64,000 nucleotides of DNA from Lasioglossum baleicum (Eukaryota; Arthropoda; Insecta; Hymenoptera; Halictidae): positions 18,182,810 to 18,246,809 of the forward strand of contig NC_134931.1 of NCBI RefSeq assembly GCF_051020765.1, written 5' to 3'. Below the pieces are notes generated by a model. That model saw only the letters and a list, made by a program, of their open reading frames with translations. It ran no database searches and had not been told where the DNA came from. Below are positions 1 to 13,389 of the stretch, in pieces. Position 1 is the first letter of the stretch. Each line of letters opens with the position of its first letter. A program made the position numbers and the translations under genes.

Positions 1-1150
1 GTAATTCATTAGAGACAAATTTTCGATCTCGCCAGCGACGAAGGTGGGGTCCATGGATAGACTGCCCCTAAAAATAACGAATCGATATTCGCTCGCTGCC
101 CCCGAATCGTCGGACGGTCACCTCAGACGGAACAATCAATTTATTGTAAGAAGAATCGCTTCCCGCGGTTGCTTCAGCGAACCCAGAATTTTCTGCAACC
201 TCAAAAATCATATCTAAAATTCCTTAAAAAAGAAAAAGAAATCATCCATTCGTATCTGGTTTCGAATAGTAGCAGCCGAAATAGAACGCTTGCGGACGAC
301 AGAAAAAAATTGCAATTTCCGACAAAATTCTGTTTACCGTGGTAAACATCGACAGTAGTTGACTGTAGTAATTCGAGTACGATGTACACTGCGATTCATA
401 TGCACATGCACGTGTATCCACACCGAGCACAGGCATAAATATACACGTACCCATGTGATGATTACGTCAGTGCTGTTGCAGTCTGTGCTCATCGTATTGC
501 GACACTCCTCAACGAGCAGTTTCATGTTCCAAGGTCTTTTATACGAGTTCACTTTTCGAAGTGAACAATGCGCCGGTAATATTGCCCCCTCGGGCCTCGC
601 TCAGAGCGACGCTACAGTCACAGTCCAGCAGGAATTTTCTGCGCTTTCCATTTGAAAATTGAGCTTTCCCCGATAGCATAGAATTCCTTTTTCGATGCTA
701 TCGCAGCCGTTATCGTTGATGCTCGAGATGCTCGTAAATAAAGCCTGTGCCGCGAGCTTAGCGAATGAACACGCGTAACAGGTGCAGAGGATGCAGAAAG
801 ACATCTTCGACGCGTCCCTTCGCTTCTCCCCGACGCTGAGAAGAGCTCTGCTGAAAAATGATTTCAAAGGGGGTGTGAAAATAAAACATCGCAACTGTAA
901 TTTTGTCGTTAACGGAAGCAGATGGTTTGCCTCCTTGGATCTCTAAATATTCTTGAGGCCGAGGGTTTCCAGGTGCAGTAAAATTTTGGCTGAAACAATC
1001 CCGAATCTGATAAAAAAAGCTCCGGGGCAGAGAAGGGAAGGTCCCTTCTTCTCGCAAACGTCCGATCAGGCTACCGAGAAGCAACCCCTCGTAAACGGGA
1101 GGGTTCAGGGTGGATAAAGCTGCTGGGTACGCGGGTGGTAAGGGGTTCGT
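1..1150. other. 5' flanking DNA, no gene recognised
   Basis: No open reading frame here resembles a known protein, and no transposon ends were recognised. Base composition is mixed and rises in G+C toward the right edge, where the GA-rich putative promoter and first exon of the BTB zinc-finger gene begins. I see nothing further that can be supported. Confidence 0.4.
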
Positions 1151-2090
1151 GGCTAGGGAGGGTGCCAACGAACGGAGGGAAGGAGGGAGAGAGCTAGAAC
1201 AGTGTTGGTGCGCTGGCGTTCTCTGTTCGTGTGTGTTGAGTATATTGGCGCGCGCGCGTGTGTGTGTTGGCTAGAATGTGACGAACGCGAAAGAGGGACA
1301 GACGATTCAATATAGCTCGGCGAGCTGAACAAGGATGGCGATTCAGGCCGGAGAGAGAACGTTCGTGCGAGGAACGAAGAGAGACGGCCTCTGCGTGGAA
1401 GGCGTGCGTAGAAGGGAGACGAAGGCAAAGGCCTGGCCAGAGAAGATGCAAGGGAACGAGAGAGCGAAAGACAGGATCGCGGGACACGCCGCGCCGCGTT
1501 CGAAGGAGAGGGAGACAGAGAGAAAGAGAGAAGCCTCTCCCCATGATACGCGCGTACACATCCTGGTCCCTTATTCCCTGTACGTGCGAAGGGGGTTTCG
1601 AGAGACCAGCAACGGTGGAGCCACGACGACAACGAGCCACAACCACGACGGCGAACACGACTACTACGACACCGCGTGGGGGTTGCACGAAGACCCCCTG
1701 GTGGGGTTCTGGCTGCCGACCCCACAGTCCCCCGCTGGAAATGATATCAGTCGCGACTCGGTCGAGGGAGCCCCAGCACGCGTCGTGCCCCTCGCAGAGT
1801 GACCCCGCTTCTTGCTTGCTCGATTGTCCGCTGGCTGTTCATTCGCGTTCGCGTTCGCGTTCACGTTCACGTTCACGTCCACGGTTTTCTTATCGGTGCG
1901 CCTGTGCCTCTGCCAGCTTATCAGTCTTCCGGGGGGCAGGACAGGGTTGTACGGTGCCCAAGCCAGAACCAGCGAAACTTCTACGCACACTGTTGTCTAC
2001 CAGTCAACCAGCTACCCCTTTCTCGGACCGCACCCGGGGACTCTTCTATCTAACATCCATTTCCTACCGTCTCAACAAAATCGCCGGAAG
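1150..2090 (+). promoter_or_regulatory. Putative promoter and 5' non-coding exon of the BTB zinc-finger gene
   Basis: This block is far richer in G+C and CpG than its surroundings and holds many GAGAG runs, as insect promoters and 5' untranslated exons often do. It ends with GGAAG|GTGAGT at 2090/2091, a near-consensus splice donor. The next good plus-strand acceptor attached to a coding start is TTTTTTTCAG|AAGGG at 16525/16526, 23 bases before the BTB start codon, so I infer that this is the first exon. Open frames of up to 190 codons on both strands are low-complexity (Arg, Ser, Thr, Pro) and show no domain, so I read them as chance products of the composition. The transcription start is not visible. 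Confidence 0.5.
1838..1885. repeat. Hexanucleotide microsatellite (CGTTCG/CGTTCA)n
   Basis: Several tandem copies of a six-base unit, first GCGTTC then ACGTTC, lie inside the putative 5' non-coding exon. Translated, they give the Arg/Ser, Ala/Phe or Val/His alternations seen in all frames here. That is one reason to distrust the long open frames of this region. Confidence 0.8.
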
Positions 2091-3807
2091 GTGAGTGGAA
2101 CCCGGGGGAGAAAAAAAGAAAGGGTGTACCGTTCTTAGGGTGTCGGACCACGGAGCACTGGAACTAGACGTGATTTTGCAGTTCTCTGTTTACCGACCAG
2201 CTCAACTGGATTTGTTGTTGTGTCGTGCGCAACGTTGCGTCGTTGGTGAGAACTCGCCGCAGCAAAAGTGCGCTCACCGTTGTTACGTGAAACCGATCCG
2301 CGAGAACCGACGACGATTAGGTGTGTGTTCACGATGACGACTCCTCGACGGGTTTGATGAGACCTCACACGACATCTGTGGGCTGCTCCGTTGGAACTGC
2401 AACAGTTTCCGCCGCTTCCTTCTTCTGTTTATGATAACCGACTGGTCGCGGATCCGCGTGATACCCCGGCACACTCTGTTAACTCGTTCCCAATAGCTTC
2501 CAGTTGGGAGCATAATTGACTGCGAACGCACTTGTACGACATCTACGCTTTTGTCCTGCTTAAACTACGCCTCCTTGATGGCTTTAAATGCCCCCCTCTC
2601 CTCTTCCCCCCCCCCCGGTTAGAGTGCTTCGGGGAGACGACGATTTCATTGTCATCAGACTCTGATTGAAATGCCGCCAGCTTTTTCTGTATTTAACTTC
2701 GTTTCGGTCTGGTCCCATCTCGAGAAGCTTTTCATCCGTTCTCGTAGGCGTTGAAGATTGTAGCTCCTCTCTTTTTGCCGAGTCCTTATAAACGTTTCAC
2801 AGAATAGGCTCCAGGATGAAAAGTAGCGATCGATGCGCGTCTTGATCGATCAGTCGTTGATTTCGGGATTTTCAGAGAAGAATGAGTTCGCTTCTCGTTC
2901 GTGTACGTCTCCGTAACGATGCGAGCGTTTTTAAGGCGCGACGACGAGGCGCGGGTATTAATAGAGTCACGCTGGGACGGGGCACACACAGTTTAAACCG
3001 TCTCTGCTCTCTTGATCTTCGGCGTTCTAGAGCGCTCTACCCGGCCACGGGAGATCTCGCGCATTCTTGGAGATCTTAGTCATGCGAATGAGCGACCTCG
3101 ATACGTCACTTTGAAAAGTTCACCACTTTTCACTGTTGTGTTGTTTCCCTTATCGGATGCGACGCAGCGTGGCCCACGATTATCCTAATTAACAACGTCA
3201 CCTCTTCCAAGAACTCTGGTCAAGTGCGGTGCAAATGTAGAAGCACGAAAACGCGCAGAAAGAGCAGTCTGCATTATAACAATTACCCCTTCTCGAAAAT
3301 CGAATTATTCCTTACTCTGTTCATACTTGTTTGCTGCATCTGCATATTTAGGAACACTCTTGTGGAATTTTTGTGGAAATGTTACCCTCGGGTACTTCTT
3401 CGGAAAGTGTCCTCAACAGATGTTTGATGCAAAATAAAAGTTGCTCGAGTTAGTTTCAGGGCTCACGAACCAAATTTATTTTTCTACTTTCGTTGTTTTC
3501 GAGTATGTATTTATGTTCTTCAATTCTTTTGATCTATTTACTGTGTCAAATTTCACACATTCATTTTTGGTTATGAACGCATCAAATTCACAGTCTAACG
3601 ATAGATGTTGCATGAAAACAATTTGTTTAGAACGTTTAGCAAAATGATTTCTATAGGAGAAATACGATCTTTGAATTATTTAATTCAAAACATCAATCAA
3701 ACTGAACTGTTTAGTATTCATTATGATATAGAAAATCCAGAATAGAACATAAATATATTAATTATTTTGAATTATATATGAAACAACATTTTGTAATTAA
3801 TTATAAA

Positions 3808-3964
3808 TAGACTGCAGGTTTATACACGAAAGAAAAAATGTCTGCATCGATTTGCTTGAATAAAATTTTATTTCGTCTATTAGTAACTCCGATAAATTGC
3901 AAATAATGTAATGATATGCTTATATTTTCAGAATATTTTTACATGTATAAAATCCGCAGTCTCA
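3808..3964. mobile_element. hAT-like MITE, TAGACTGCGG family (decayed copy)
   Basis: The left end reads TAGACTGCAGG and the right end AAATCCGCAGTCTCA, in inverted orientation about 157 bp apart. Target duplications are no longer clear. Confidence 0.55.
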
Positions 3965-5778
3965 TTTATGATTCTTGCTTCTATTATTTCACCAGACAAG
4001 TTACCAAGCCATTACACCTGCTTTTTGGCACAAATGTAGCATGTTGGAAAATTTCAATCATCATAGCTAGATCAAGATTCTTGCGAATATATCCGCAACC
4101 GTGATAGTAGCCAGACGAAGTGGATATACACATCCGTTTTTGAACTAAATGGATTAAGAAACAATATTTATATGAATATATTTACAAGTTACGAAAGATA
4201 TAGAAAATTGTACATATTTTTATCTATAGTGTGCAAGTGGCATTTTCAAAAAGTAAGTACTAACTACTAAAAGAGGATAACTAACACTCTATAAATATAG
4301 TAGAGTCGTTTTAGAATTGTCTATAATGTTTTCCTTTCCATATCTACACGATGAAAAGTGTGAAATCCAATTTATTATTAATCTAGATACATTTAACAAT
4401 ATTATTATCTAACTACAGTAAACAAAATACGCTAAAAAACAATGTCGAAGAAATTGGATATTTGACAGCACAATTACTGAAAGTCGAAAAGTTTATGCAG
4501 AATAATAATAATAATATTATTATACTTTTGAATTTATTTTTATTTTAGCTTAATATTTTTAACTTTACCTTTTTCTTTATAAACAAAAATATTTATTATT
4601 ATAAATAGTAATACTTTCACATATGCACCTTGTCTTCTTATATCCTAGCGTTTCCCGGGCGCTTCACCTGTTGTTTTAATCTTATTATAGGTTTTTAATC
4701 AACGATGTTCGAGTACTCCCCGGGTTCTCTAGCTCTCGTGTTAATGTTTTTATGGATTTTCCATTAACAACCTTCCGACAGTTGCATACCGAAGGACTCG
4801 AAACAAAATGTATAAAGCCGCCCGTATGGTTGCTCGAGAGTTATTTATTTGCGAGTGTGTGTCTTATCGCGTAGCTTTATAGGCAATAACAATTACTGTA
4901 ATGTAACGCTGCCAGGTTGTCAATGTTTTTAATGGAAGGAATGCATGATTAACAAGCAATAAAGTGATTGAAGAACGTAATCCGCTCGTTGCGTCTCCCG
5001 AGCAACATGCAACGTGCTTATAAACTCTGTATGTGGCTCGTAATTAAACTTGATAAACTAAACTGATCCACTGGTTTCGTTCTTTTCGATATATTCCGTC
5101 GTTTGCGTGCGGTTGATGCTGCGTGCCATTAATCAATCTGTCACAGTATTATACGAAACAGAAGTGCGTTTAATGGAACAGGTGTATTCAGTTCTGTTTA
5201 TCGCTGGGTTATGTAATTAGACAAATACCTTGCACGGTTATATTTGCTTTCTGCGGAAAGTATTTCTCTTCTCATTAACCCTCAAGAATGCAATCCTACT
5301 CGAATTTATGCTAGTAATTTAATATATTAAACCATTCACTACAATGGACGAGATATCTCGTGTATCTTTATTATTGATTCGAAGTGTTTCATTCGAAAAT
5401 TTGACACAAGTAATTGATTTTTCAGACATGACGTTGTTGGAGGAAGATGCTCAAAGATAATAAACATAAAATACTCCATATTCCACACAATTAGAGCTTC
5501 TATTGTCTATTTTGTATGGAATGCAGAGGGATAATTTTAATCGATGTCGGAGATCTAATATATAAAAATTACCCACTGAATCTACAAAAAAAAATCTCAA
5601 AAGAAAAGAAATGGCCGACGGAAGGAAACCAGATATTTCTGTAAAAATTGTTTCGTTACATTATGCAATTCACCAAGCATTCCATACAAAATAAACAGTA
5701 AAAACTTTAATTGTGTCAAATATCGAGTATTTAATATTTAATTCCACCAACGATGACATGTCCTAAAAATCGATTACT

Positions 5779-6029
5779 TGTGTCCCAAAAATGTCGGAGA
5801 ACCTTACAGGGGTGGTTCCTTAGATTATTTGAAGTAATATTTTCCTTTGCAGGCCCGGCTGAGCGTCGCATTGCCATTGGCCGCGCCGAAAGTCGTCCGC
5901 TGTAGTCGCGCTCTGATTGGTCCGAGTGTTTTCCGTTAATAACTCCTTAACAAAGCCGAATTTTCGTCAAGGAGAAAGTTACTTCAAATGATTCAAGGAA
6001 TCTCCTACATTTTTGGGACACTCTGTATA
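5779..6029. mobile_element. TIR MITE of the TGTCCCAAAAATG / CTCTGATTGG family
   Basis: The ends TGTCCCAAAAATGT and ACATTTTTGGGACA are inverted. The inner arms ACTTCAAATGATT and AATNATTTGAAGTAA also pair, and the core carries CGCGCTCTGATTGGTCCG. The same layout recurs at 28263-29213, 37268-37598 and 55818-56074, with a half copy at 30552-30652. Non-coding; the full copies end in TATACAGG-type sequence, suggesting a Tc1/mariner-like source with TA target sites. Confidence 0.7.
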
Positions 6030-8282
6030 TTTGTGGGCTTAGATAGAAATGAAAATTAAATATAATTTGCTTGAATCATTGTATTTTTCAAGTACATTTT
6101 GAAGGACCACTTAAACTTTCTTTTTCTTCCATACAGTGTGATTAATTGAAAGAAATAAAATTAGAATGTTGAATGCAATAGAATCGAATTATCTTTTACA
6201 CGGTTTTGGCGAAGAGAATAGTCAATGCTGACAAAATTTCTGTTCTCTTTGCGGTGTTATTTTGGTAGCCTGTCGAGTGGATAGTTTGGTGTGTTTATTT
6301 TACTTACACAAGAATACAGATGGTACGTCGAAGATAGCCGCGACATTCGAGTGTGAATGAAGCTACCTTTAAGAATCTTACAAGTAGCGAAGTCTTTCAT
6401 TAGATACATTATTTCGTACCTGCGGTGGTGCTTGTTGGTCAGGCTATTTTTTACGTAAGCTGCAGAAGTAGTTTTGCTGTAAATTTATATCATATTTTCC
6501 TTGTACTGAACATGTGTTATCTTTCCTGGGCCACTCTATGTGTATATCGACAATAATGCAAAATTATAATAATCGGATGTATACAATAATTTTTAATTTA
6601 TTATATTGCCCAAATTATTAAATATAAATTTTAAAAATATTGCCTGCTGCAAGAGAAATTGAAAATAACGAGATATAATAAACATAACAAATGATGAAAA
6701 CATGTCATTAGCAAGGTATATGAGCATCATTGTAAAACTTTCTAATTAGCTTGATTACCAACCGCTTATTAACGGTGACATGCTAAAATGCAATTACTCA
6801 AATATTTATCTACTAATTAAATATTAGCATTTCCAATTCCAGATTTAATAAATTTAATAAATTTCAGCTTGTAACATCGTTTCATAATACTACCGATATC
6901 GATCACGTATGCTTGATATCAATCTCCTTATCAGCGCCCTGTGCCATCGTTCTGATTACACCGAACTGTCACAACACTCGTATAATTCTAAATATTAACA
7001 AATTACATAGTCCGCAATTTACGAACTAGTACACGCTTTCATGTGCCCTGGTGCCATACTGGCATTTATGTTTAATTACTATATAGATAGTGAATTTAAT
7101 GATGACAGAAATATGTAGATACAATTTCAAACAGCAAAATGGTTAAAAGAATTCAAGAACACCAATGTATTAGATTGTTACGTATATGAAATGTTCGATT
7201 TCAAAATCCAAGCGTCACGAATGTTATGGCGAATTTTGGGAATCTTCAGTTTTTATTTAGATGTTAAATTTTACTTTTAAACATTGACGACAGCACTATG
7301 TGAAAAAAACGGAGATGACACAAGCTTGTCTTATAAATAAAGAAAGGGAACCATCAAAGAAACTCAATTTCTACCATAATTCAATCAAGAAATTTGCAAT
7401 TCGTTGACAGAGTATGTTGATTACAATGGTACGTAATTAATCAATAAGTTCAATATAAAAAAAAGTTATGGTTATCGAACATTTCATATGTACGAACTAA
7501 TATTTTGTTGGACCACTTTCAGTATTAATAATTTGTGCCAATCAGCGTTTCATACAATGTGCCAATGATTTATTTATTATAATGACGGTTTATTTAGAAA
7601 AAAGTTATTACTGTTAAAAGTCGTACATACGTAACAACTTACTACAATCATGTATGAAAATAATTCAAAAGGAGAAAGAAGTCTCTATGCAATCATTATT
7701 TCTCTCAAATTTGTTTTTCCCGGAAAAAATCCGTGGCACAGTAATTACAATAGTTCGTTAACGCAGCCGATATTTGCTTGGTTTGACCTGTGTATTTGTC
7801 CTGCGACATCTGCATGTGTTATACACCAAGCGATATACTGTAAATTATACCGGTGTCATAGTGACGTCACTTTGCTCTGTTATCTTTGCCTTAACTTGGA
7901 CTATACGGCGTTTTTTTCGTGCGCGTGGCTACATCGTTAAATAATATGCGCTCTAGCTGCTCTTAGTTGCTGTCTACAGCAACAAAAAGTAGGAGTGGAA
8001 ACGTTACGTTGAATCAGGGTCCGGGAATAGAGAAGTAATTAGTATTCGTGGAAATCAAAATAATTAATCAATAAATCGTTGCTGGGATAAATCAGTAATT
8101 ACGATCACATTTGCTACACTGTAGTTATTAATCTGTAATCGTGGAATGAGCGATTAGTAGCCGATTTTAACAGGACAAAATGAGTAGATGAAATTCAAAT
8201 CAGTGAAAATGTTCCAAGAATTTAAAGATACATAATATTTTGGACTTATTAAAATAATTAAGAAAAGAAATAAATGTACATC

Positions 8283-8448
8283 CAGTGTCGCCAGATCAAG
8301 ACTTTGGTCCCTACTCTACTTTCCCCTTCCATGTCGCTACTCTCTACCGCCGCGGCACGGTCACGTGACATGTTCCATCTCTGTCGTACATGTGTCCGGT
8401 ACCGACAAAGAGAGGGTAACTTTTTCCCCTCAATTCATGACGACTCTG
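8283..8448 (+). mobile_element. CAGTGTCGCC-ended MITE, copy 1
   Basis: It begins CAGTGTCGCCAGATCAAGAC and ends CGACTCTG, with a conserved CACGTGAC segment inside. Related copies lie at 38019-38169 and, inverted and truncated, at about 23028-23131. The ends are imperfect inverted repeats (CAGWGTCG). I cannot assign a superfamily. Confidence 0.65.
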
Positions 8449-8486
8449 TGTTTTTGATTGCCCTAATAGACTAGTTACTAATTTAT

Positions 8487-9206
8487 TAGACTCCGGATTT
8501 TATGCATTTATGACAAAGATGAGCAAGTACAACTTAAAATAGTGAAAAGATTAGAAGAGTATTAATATATTAGGTTTTAAAGAAAGGAATGCAGGATTTT
8601 TGTTCCTTTGTTTTAATTGTAATTTTATACCAATAAATATTTACCTTAACATAATGAGTTATTTGTAATTTTAAAGCTTGTTTCACGCTCTATTTAATTA
8701 TGCTTTTGATATTTAGTTTCATTCAAATTTTTATTAAATTATATTTTATTTCAGGATGTCAAAACGCGAATTTTGCATTATTTTCTTCTACGAGTTCAAA
8801 CTATTACCTTCGCCCCATATTCCAAGCCGTTTGAGCGGCACTTCGGCCTACATAGATTGAACTCATAGAAAAAAGTAATGCGAAAATCGCGTTTTGAGAT
8901 CCTGAAATAAAAGCCATATAATTTAATAAAAATTTAAATAAAGTCAAATATCAAAAGCATTATTAAATAGAGCGTAAAACAAGCTTGAAAATGACATATA
9001 ACTCATTAAATTAAGGTAAATATTTATTGGTACATATCTGGTATAAAATTGGAATTAAAACAAAGGAACAAAAATCCTGCATTTCTTTCTTTACAACCTA
9101 ATATTATTTTCGCTACATCATAATCATTACTGAAACATATAAAATAGCTCCCGGGTCTTGCAATTGACGCAGGAACTTTTTATTTTGCGTAAAGATCCGG
9201 AGGCTA
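8487..9206. mobile_element. hAT-like MITE interrupted by a palindromic element
   Basis: The left end TAGACTCCGGATTTTATGCA and the right end TAAAGATCCGGAGGCTA match the ~200 bp MITE family, but they are 720 bp apart. The extra ~534 bp is the palindrome at 8569-9102, which has inserted into the MITE. Flanking target duplications are not recognisable. Confidence 0.7.
8569..9102. mobile_element. Large near-perfect palindromic (foldback) element
   Basis: The left arm 8569-8799 pairs with the right arm 8857-9102 over almost their whole length, leaving a loop of about 57 bases. The outer ends are ATTAGGTT and AACCTAAT. Conserved blocks include GCAGGATTTTTGTTCC and TTTCAGGAT. No open reading frame of note is present. 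A transcript across it would form a very long hairpin. It is nested inside a hAT-like MITE. Confidence 0.85.
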
Positions 9207-9874
9207 GCGATCGTTGTGAACATGATTTTACGTTAGTTATAATTAGACATTTAGAATATATAATATAATTAGACAAATAGAAATTTATTTTCTTTTTTAA
9301 TATGTTTAACAAGTTGAAAATAATATAGCAGTATTTTTATATTTTTCTTTTAGTGTTTTAAATGACACCTGCTCGTGTTCGTCATAAATGCATAGTGTTT
9401 TTGGCTTGGTCCGGAGAGCAGCAGGGTTCTTGGTAAAATCAAAGAATTGATTTTCATCGCGGAGTGCCTCCCACGTGGCACTGTCTCGTTAAGCTTTCCA
9501 GGCCACCATGACCCATACGTGCGCTGTTACTGGCGTGCAGGCAACGCCGAGAGAGATCCATTTCTGCGCGATAGTGCAAGCAATGTCAAATTATGATCGA
9601 CCACAGCCGGCTTGTAGCAAATCAACGTCGAAGTCCTGACATTTCGTCTCTCGGCCAAGTGTTTCAGCGCGGCTCTGCCATTCCGCGGAGTAATCAAATA
9701 ACATTGCTGCATTCGTCGTACCTATAATAATGATCTCGTATTATTTCTACGATACCATGGCACCGTGGCGCCCCGATCAGCTCGATTTCATTCGGAACTT
9801 AATTAGGTCATTCTATAAATTCGTCACGGTTTTAGGTCTTTAATTATGTACAGTGAATCTCTATTAGAACACTT

Positions 9875-10159
9875 TTAACCCTTGGTACTCCGAATTATTT
9901 TTCGTGTTTTATTTGTAATTTAAATTTGTCTTCAAAAGACAGTTCCATGACTTTAAACAATGTTGTTTACTAATTGTATTAACTATAGCTCTCAAACTTT
10001 GTTGCAATTTATATTTGTGGAACTTATATTTGTTTTTAACTAAATAATAAGACAATTAAATACATAAAGGAAGAACTAAATACATATAAAAACCCGTTTT
10101 ATTTACATTTTTCTTTCTGTAATGTCGAGTCACACTCGACAAAGGAGTGCAAAGGTTGA
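9875..10159 (+). mobile_element. TTAA-flanked repeat starting TTAACCCTTGG, copy 1
   Basis: It starts TTAACCCTTGGTACTCCGAA and ends GGAGTGCAAAGGTTGA, an inverted repeat of the start. The interior shares long stretches with 58458-58725, for example CTCAAACTTTGTTG and ACATATAAAA. A third copy is inverted at 45003-45185. A TTAA boundary suggests a piggyBac-like non-autonomous element, by inference. Confidence 0.6.
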
Positions 10160-11299
10160 AAAGGACCATGGCTTGTTTAACATTTGACCATACGACATTG
10201 TTTATAAATTCGAACAATTATAGTTTACTACATGTGATGGAAAACAAATTTTTTTAAGACTGCAATACATAAAAACTGCAAATTTCATCACAAACGTTTG
10301 TAGCTGATTTCAACCGATTTTGTTGAATTTTTCAGAGTAACTTCATTATGAGATAAAAATTTGTGTGGCAGTCAACATGTTCATAGTAAATAGAATTTTA
10401 GTAAACTTATTTTCGACTCGTCAAATTATTAGAAGAGGAAATACATTTTGATATTTAATTATTGTGTTAAATATGTTTATCTTTGCTAAGAACGGTTACA
10501 ATCTTCCAAACAGCTTTGTGCAATTGCATATTACCACAAATCTTACATAATTTTTTTTAAGTAAGATTATTTGGTTTATAAAAAGTTCAATGATTAATTT
10601 CATGAAATTTTATAAAGGCTAGTAATCTATTTAATTGTTGTACTGTTTCTGCATTTCACACTTACAGCGAATGCGCATAAAAAGACGCGAATGTTCATAC
10701 AAATGCATATTTTGTTACAATAAATTCGCAAAAACTCGGGCACAAATTCGTTTCACGTTTTAATGCCATATTCTTTATACTGCGTAATACCTGGCATATA
10801 AATATTCGTGAACATAAATGTTTAAATTTGCATAGTGCGTCCGTCACGAATGTTTTTTATCGAATTCGTCCCGTACATATTTGCATGTATTTAATAAAAA
10901 AAAGTTTACCGGTAGAGGTTTCTCGTCGACTCGATGAATGAGTGTTTTAAATATGAATTACTGTTAATCTCGATGAATTAACGAAGATGTACAGCGCTGG
11001 ACACGTGTAGAATTCATCAGAGTATGCAGAGTATGCAAAACACATTGGATTATGCCGATCAAGTCGGAATATGCAGAATAAGCTGTAATGTGGACTACGT
11101 TGACATATATAAAGTACATATTGCATATACGTATATACATATAACGTCTTACGTCATTTGCTATCCTTCTAAAAATGTTATATTTATTTTGCATTTATTA
11201 TATCAGTACGACATATTTAACATCTAACGTACATATAAAAATTATAATGTACATCCTTCTTATTGTTACATTTTATATCGTTGCATTTATCATATAAGC

Positions 11300-11455
11300 A
11301 GACAGCGGATTTTATGCAGTTATGACAAAAATTAGCATGTAATTTAGAACAGTAAAAAAGCTCGAGGAATTTAAAAGTACTGTTGTATTATTTTCGACGT
11401 ATTAAACATATTCAGAAAGAAAATAAATTTCCATTTCACTCCAGTTTCGAGGAAT
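11300..11455. mobile_element. hAT-like MITE, one end only
   Basis: It starts AGACAGCGGATTTTATGCA, followed by internal sequence shared with the copy at 13068-13268, such as ACATATTCAGAAAGAAAATA. The opposite end is missing. Confidence 0.6.
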
Positions 11456-11948
11456 AGCGCAGCCATACGTTAATACTATTTTGCAATTCGATCAGATACA
11501 AAACACCATAAACCAACGATAGGTCGAGCATGAGTGAAACCCGGTTGCTAAATCAGTCTAGTCAGGGGGGTTAGATTGAGGGGAAGGTCCTTCGCGTTTA
11601 AAGGACATTTACAATTTTCCACGTGGGTAGAAAGGCGACGTGTGCTTTTTCGATCGGTCATTTAAACTCGTTCCGTGTGAGGATCGTCGGGAAGACGGCT
11701 TGCCACGGCAGGGGACCGTTCCTCTTTTCGATGGCCGACGATTTTCGTGGCCCCCTGCCTTCCACCGTTCGTTGCCGCAATGTTCGCTGCCATGAAACGG
11801 GAGGAAAAAAGGGTGCGTGCAGTCCACACACGAGCGTAAAGCCTTTGGTAATGCGTGATGGGGTCCACCAACGAAATTATGGATCGGGCCTGGATACCAC
11901 GTCTGCGCATGACCATGGTCGGATCGCACTCTGCCCTTCTTTCACCCT

Positions 11949-11949
<1 letters not shown>

Positions 11950-12005
<56 letters not shown>
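11950..12005. repeat. (CT)n microsatellite
   Basis: An uninterrupted CT dinucleotide run of about 55 bases. It is read as Ser/Leu or Arg/Glu in the long but meaningless open frames of this stretch. Confidence 0.95.
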
Positions 12006-12008
<3 letters not shown>

Positions 12009-12162
12009 ACCCTCTCTTTGCCCCCTTAGCCCCCCCTGCCCGTGCATGTACTCGCACCCTTGCATTGTATACGTATTTGCCTAACTTTGACCCCCTGCTT
12101 CTATGTTACCTTCTTGCGTCGTTATGGATTGCGATATTTTGTCAAGTATATGTAGTTACTAG

Positions 12163-12332
12163 TGGATTACGGATGTTTATGCAATTTGCAATTTTAAAAC
12201 TCTTATTTTCCGTGGCCTTAGCCTTTTTGGATCTGAAATCAATTCAATTCGTACCAAATTCTGTCATATTTTACATCCTAGAATATTTTGAACATTTTCA
12301 AAAGCCATCATTGCATAAAGATCCGCAGTCTA
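12163..12332. mobile_element. hAT-like MITE with 8-bp target duplication
   Basis: The left end is TGGATTACGGATGTTTATGC and the right end CATAAAGATCCGCAGTCTA. The flanks are GTTACTAG on the left and GTTATTAG on the right (7 of 8 identical). Confidence 0.7.
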
Positions 12333-13067
12333 GTTATTAGTATTTTCGATAATGAACTAGTTTCAGCTTATTAGAATCAATAAACGGAGAATAAACTTTC
12401 TATTTGGCTTTTCTGGTAAAAATATTTAAATGATTTGCCCAGAGAAAAATTAATAACACATTTGTTTCATTTCTGTCACGAAAGATGTTCTAGTTGGTAA
12501 AACTAGTCGTTTTTTTTTGTGAATTGAAATTATTAACAGAAGAAATGGATTTTATTTCTTGCAAATGATGCATACGAATTTTATTTTCCATAAAGACAGG
12601 CTGATTAGTTGACTGCGTGTATCAAGTTTTAGGGGGTAATTGTAAATTTGGGGAAGCTTCGATCTCGAAATCTATGGTTAATTCAGCTCCGAAAGGAATT
12701 TTATAATTTTTCTATAGACATTTGTAGCGTTTTCAAGGAAAACATGTCTTCGCTTCTCCATATTGCGCGAAACCACCTCGAAGGAAAATGAACGATTGGC
12801 TGCGGGAAAGCTTCAAGCTTTAAAACGTGTCTAGGTTTATTCTTGTACGGTTCCATTTTATGCAGCTGTAGCACTTTAAATATCGACTGTTTCTCGAAAA
12901 TCGAAGCTTCAGTGTTTCAATGTTTTGGAACCATCCATAGTCTCTCCTCTGTCAAAAGGATTTGTCTAAAATTTTGTAATAATATTTGACAAATTACGAA
13001 ATTGCACGAACTATAAATTAAATAAATTGTCATGTTTTTCTAAATGATTCTATAATACATTATATAC

Positions 13068-13268
13068 TAGACAGCGGATCTTTATGCAAAATAAACATTT
13101 TCTACCCGAATTGTAACAATTTGGAGTGAAATGGATATGTATTTTCTTTTTTAATATGTTTAATAAGTTGAAAATAATATAACAGTATTTTAAAATTCTT
13201 CCAATGTTTTTACTGTTTTGGATTACAACTACTCATTTTTGTCACAAATGCATAAAATCCGCTGTCTA
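13068..13268. mobile_element. hAT-like MITE, near-complete copy
   Basis: Inverted ends TAGACAGCGGATCTTTATGC and GCATAAAATCCGCTGTCTA enclose about 200 bp of non-coding AT-rich DNA. Target duplications have decayed. Useful as a reference copy because both ends and the interior are intact. Confidence 0.85.
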
Positions 13269-13389
13269 AACATTACACTGACTTGTACTGTTTGCTTTGT
13301 CCAAATGTTTTTATCTTAATATGGGTGCAAACATAAATTAAAAAAATTTCTTCAAATATACATGTATTACACTTAAAATAGGTTCCCGT

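Noticed and set aside
1153..1802. Open frames of 155-190 codons on both strands in the GC-rich block
   Set aside because: They overlap each other, are low-complexity, have no domain, and lie in what looks like a 5' untranslated exon ending in a donor.
11609..12084. Open frames of up to 153 codons around the CT microsatellite
   Set aside because: Composition-driven; much of the frame is the CT repeat and no splice pattern or domain supports it.
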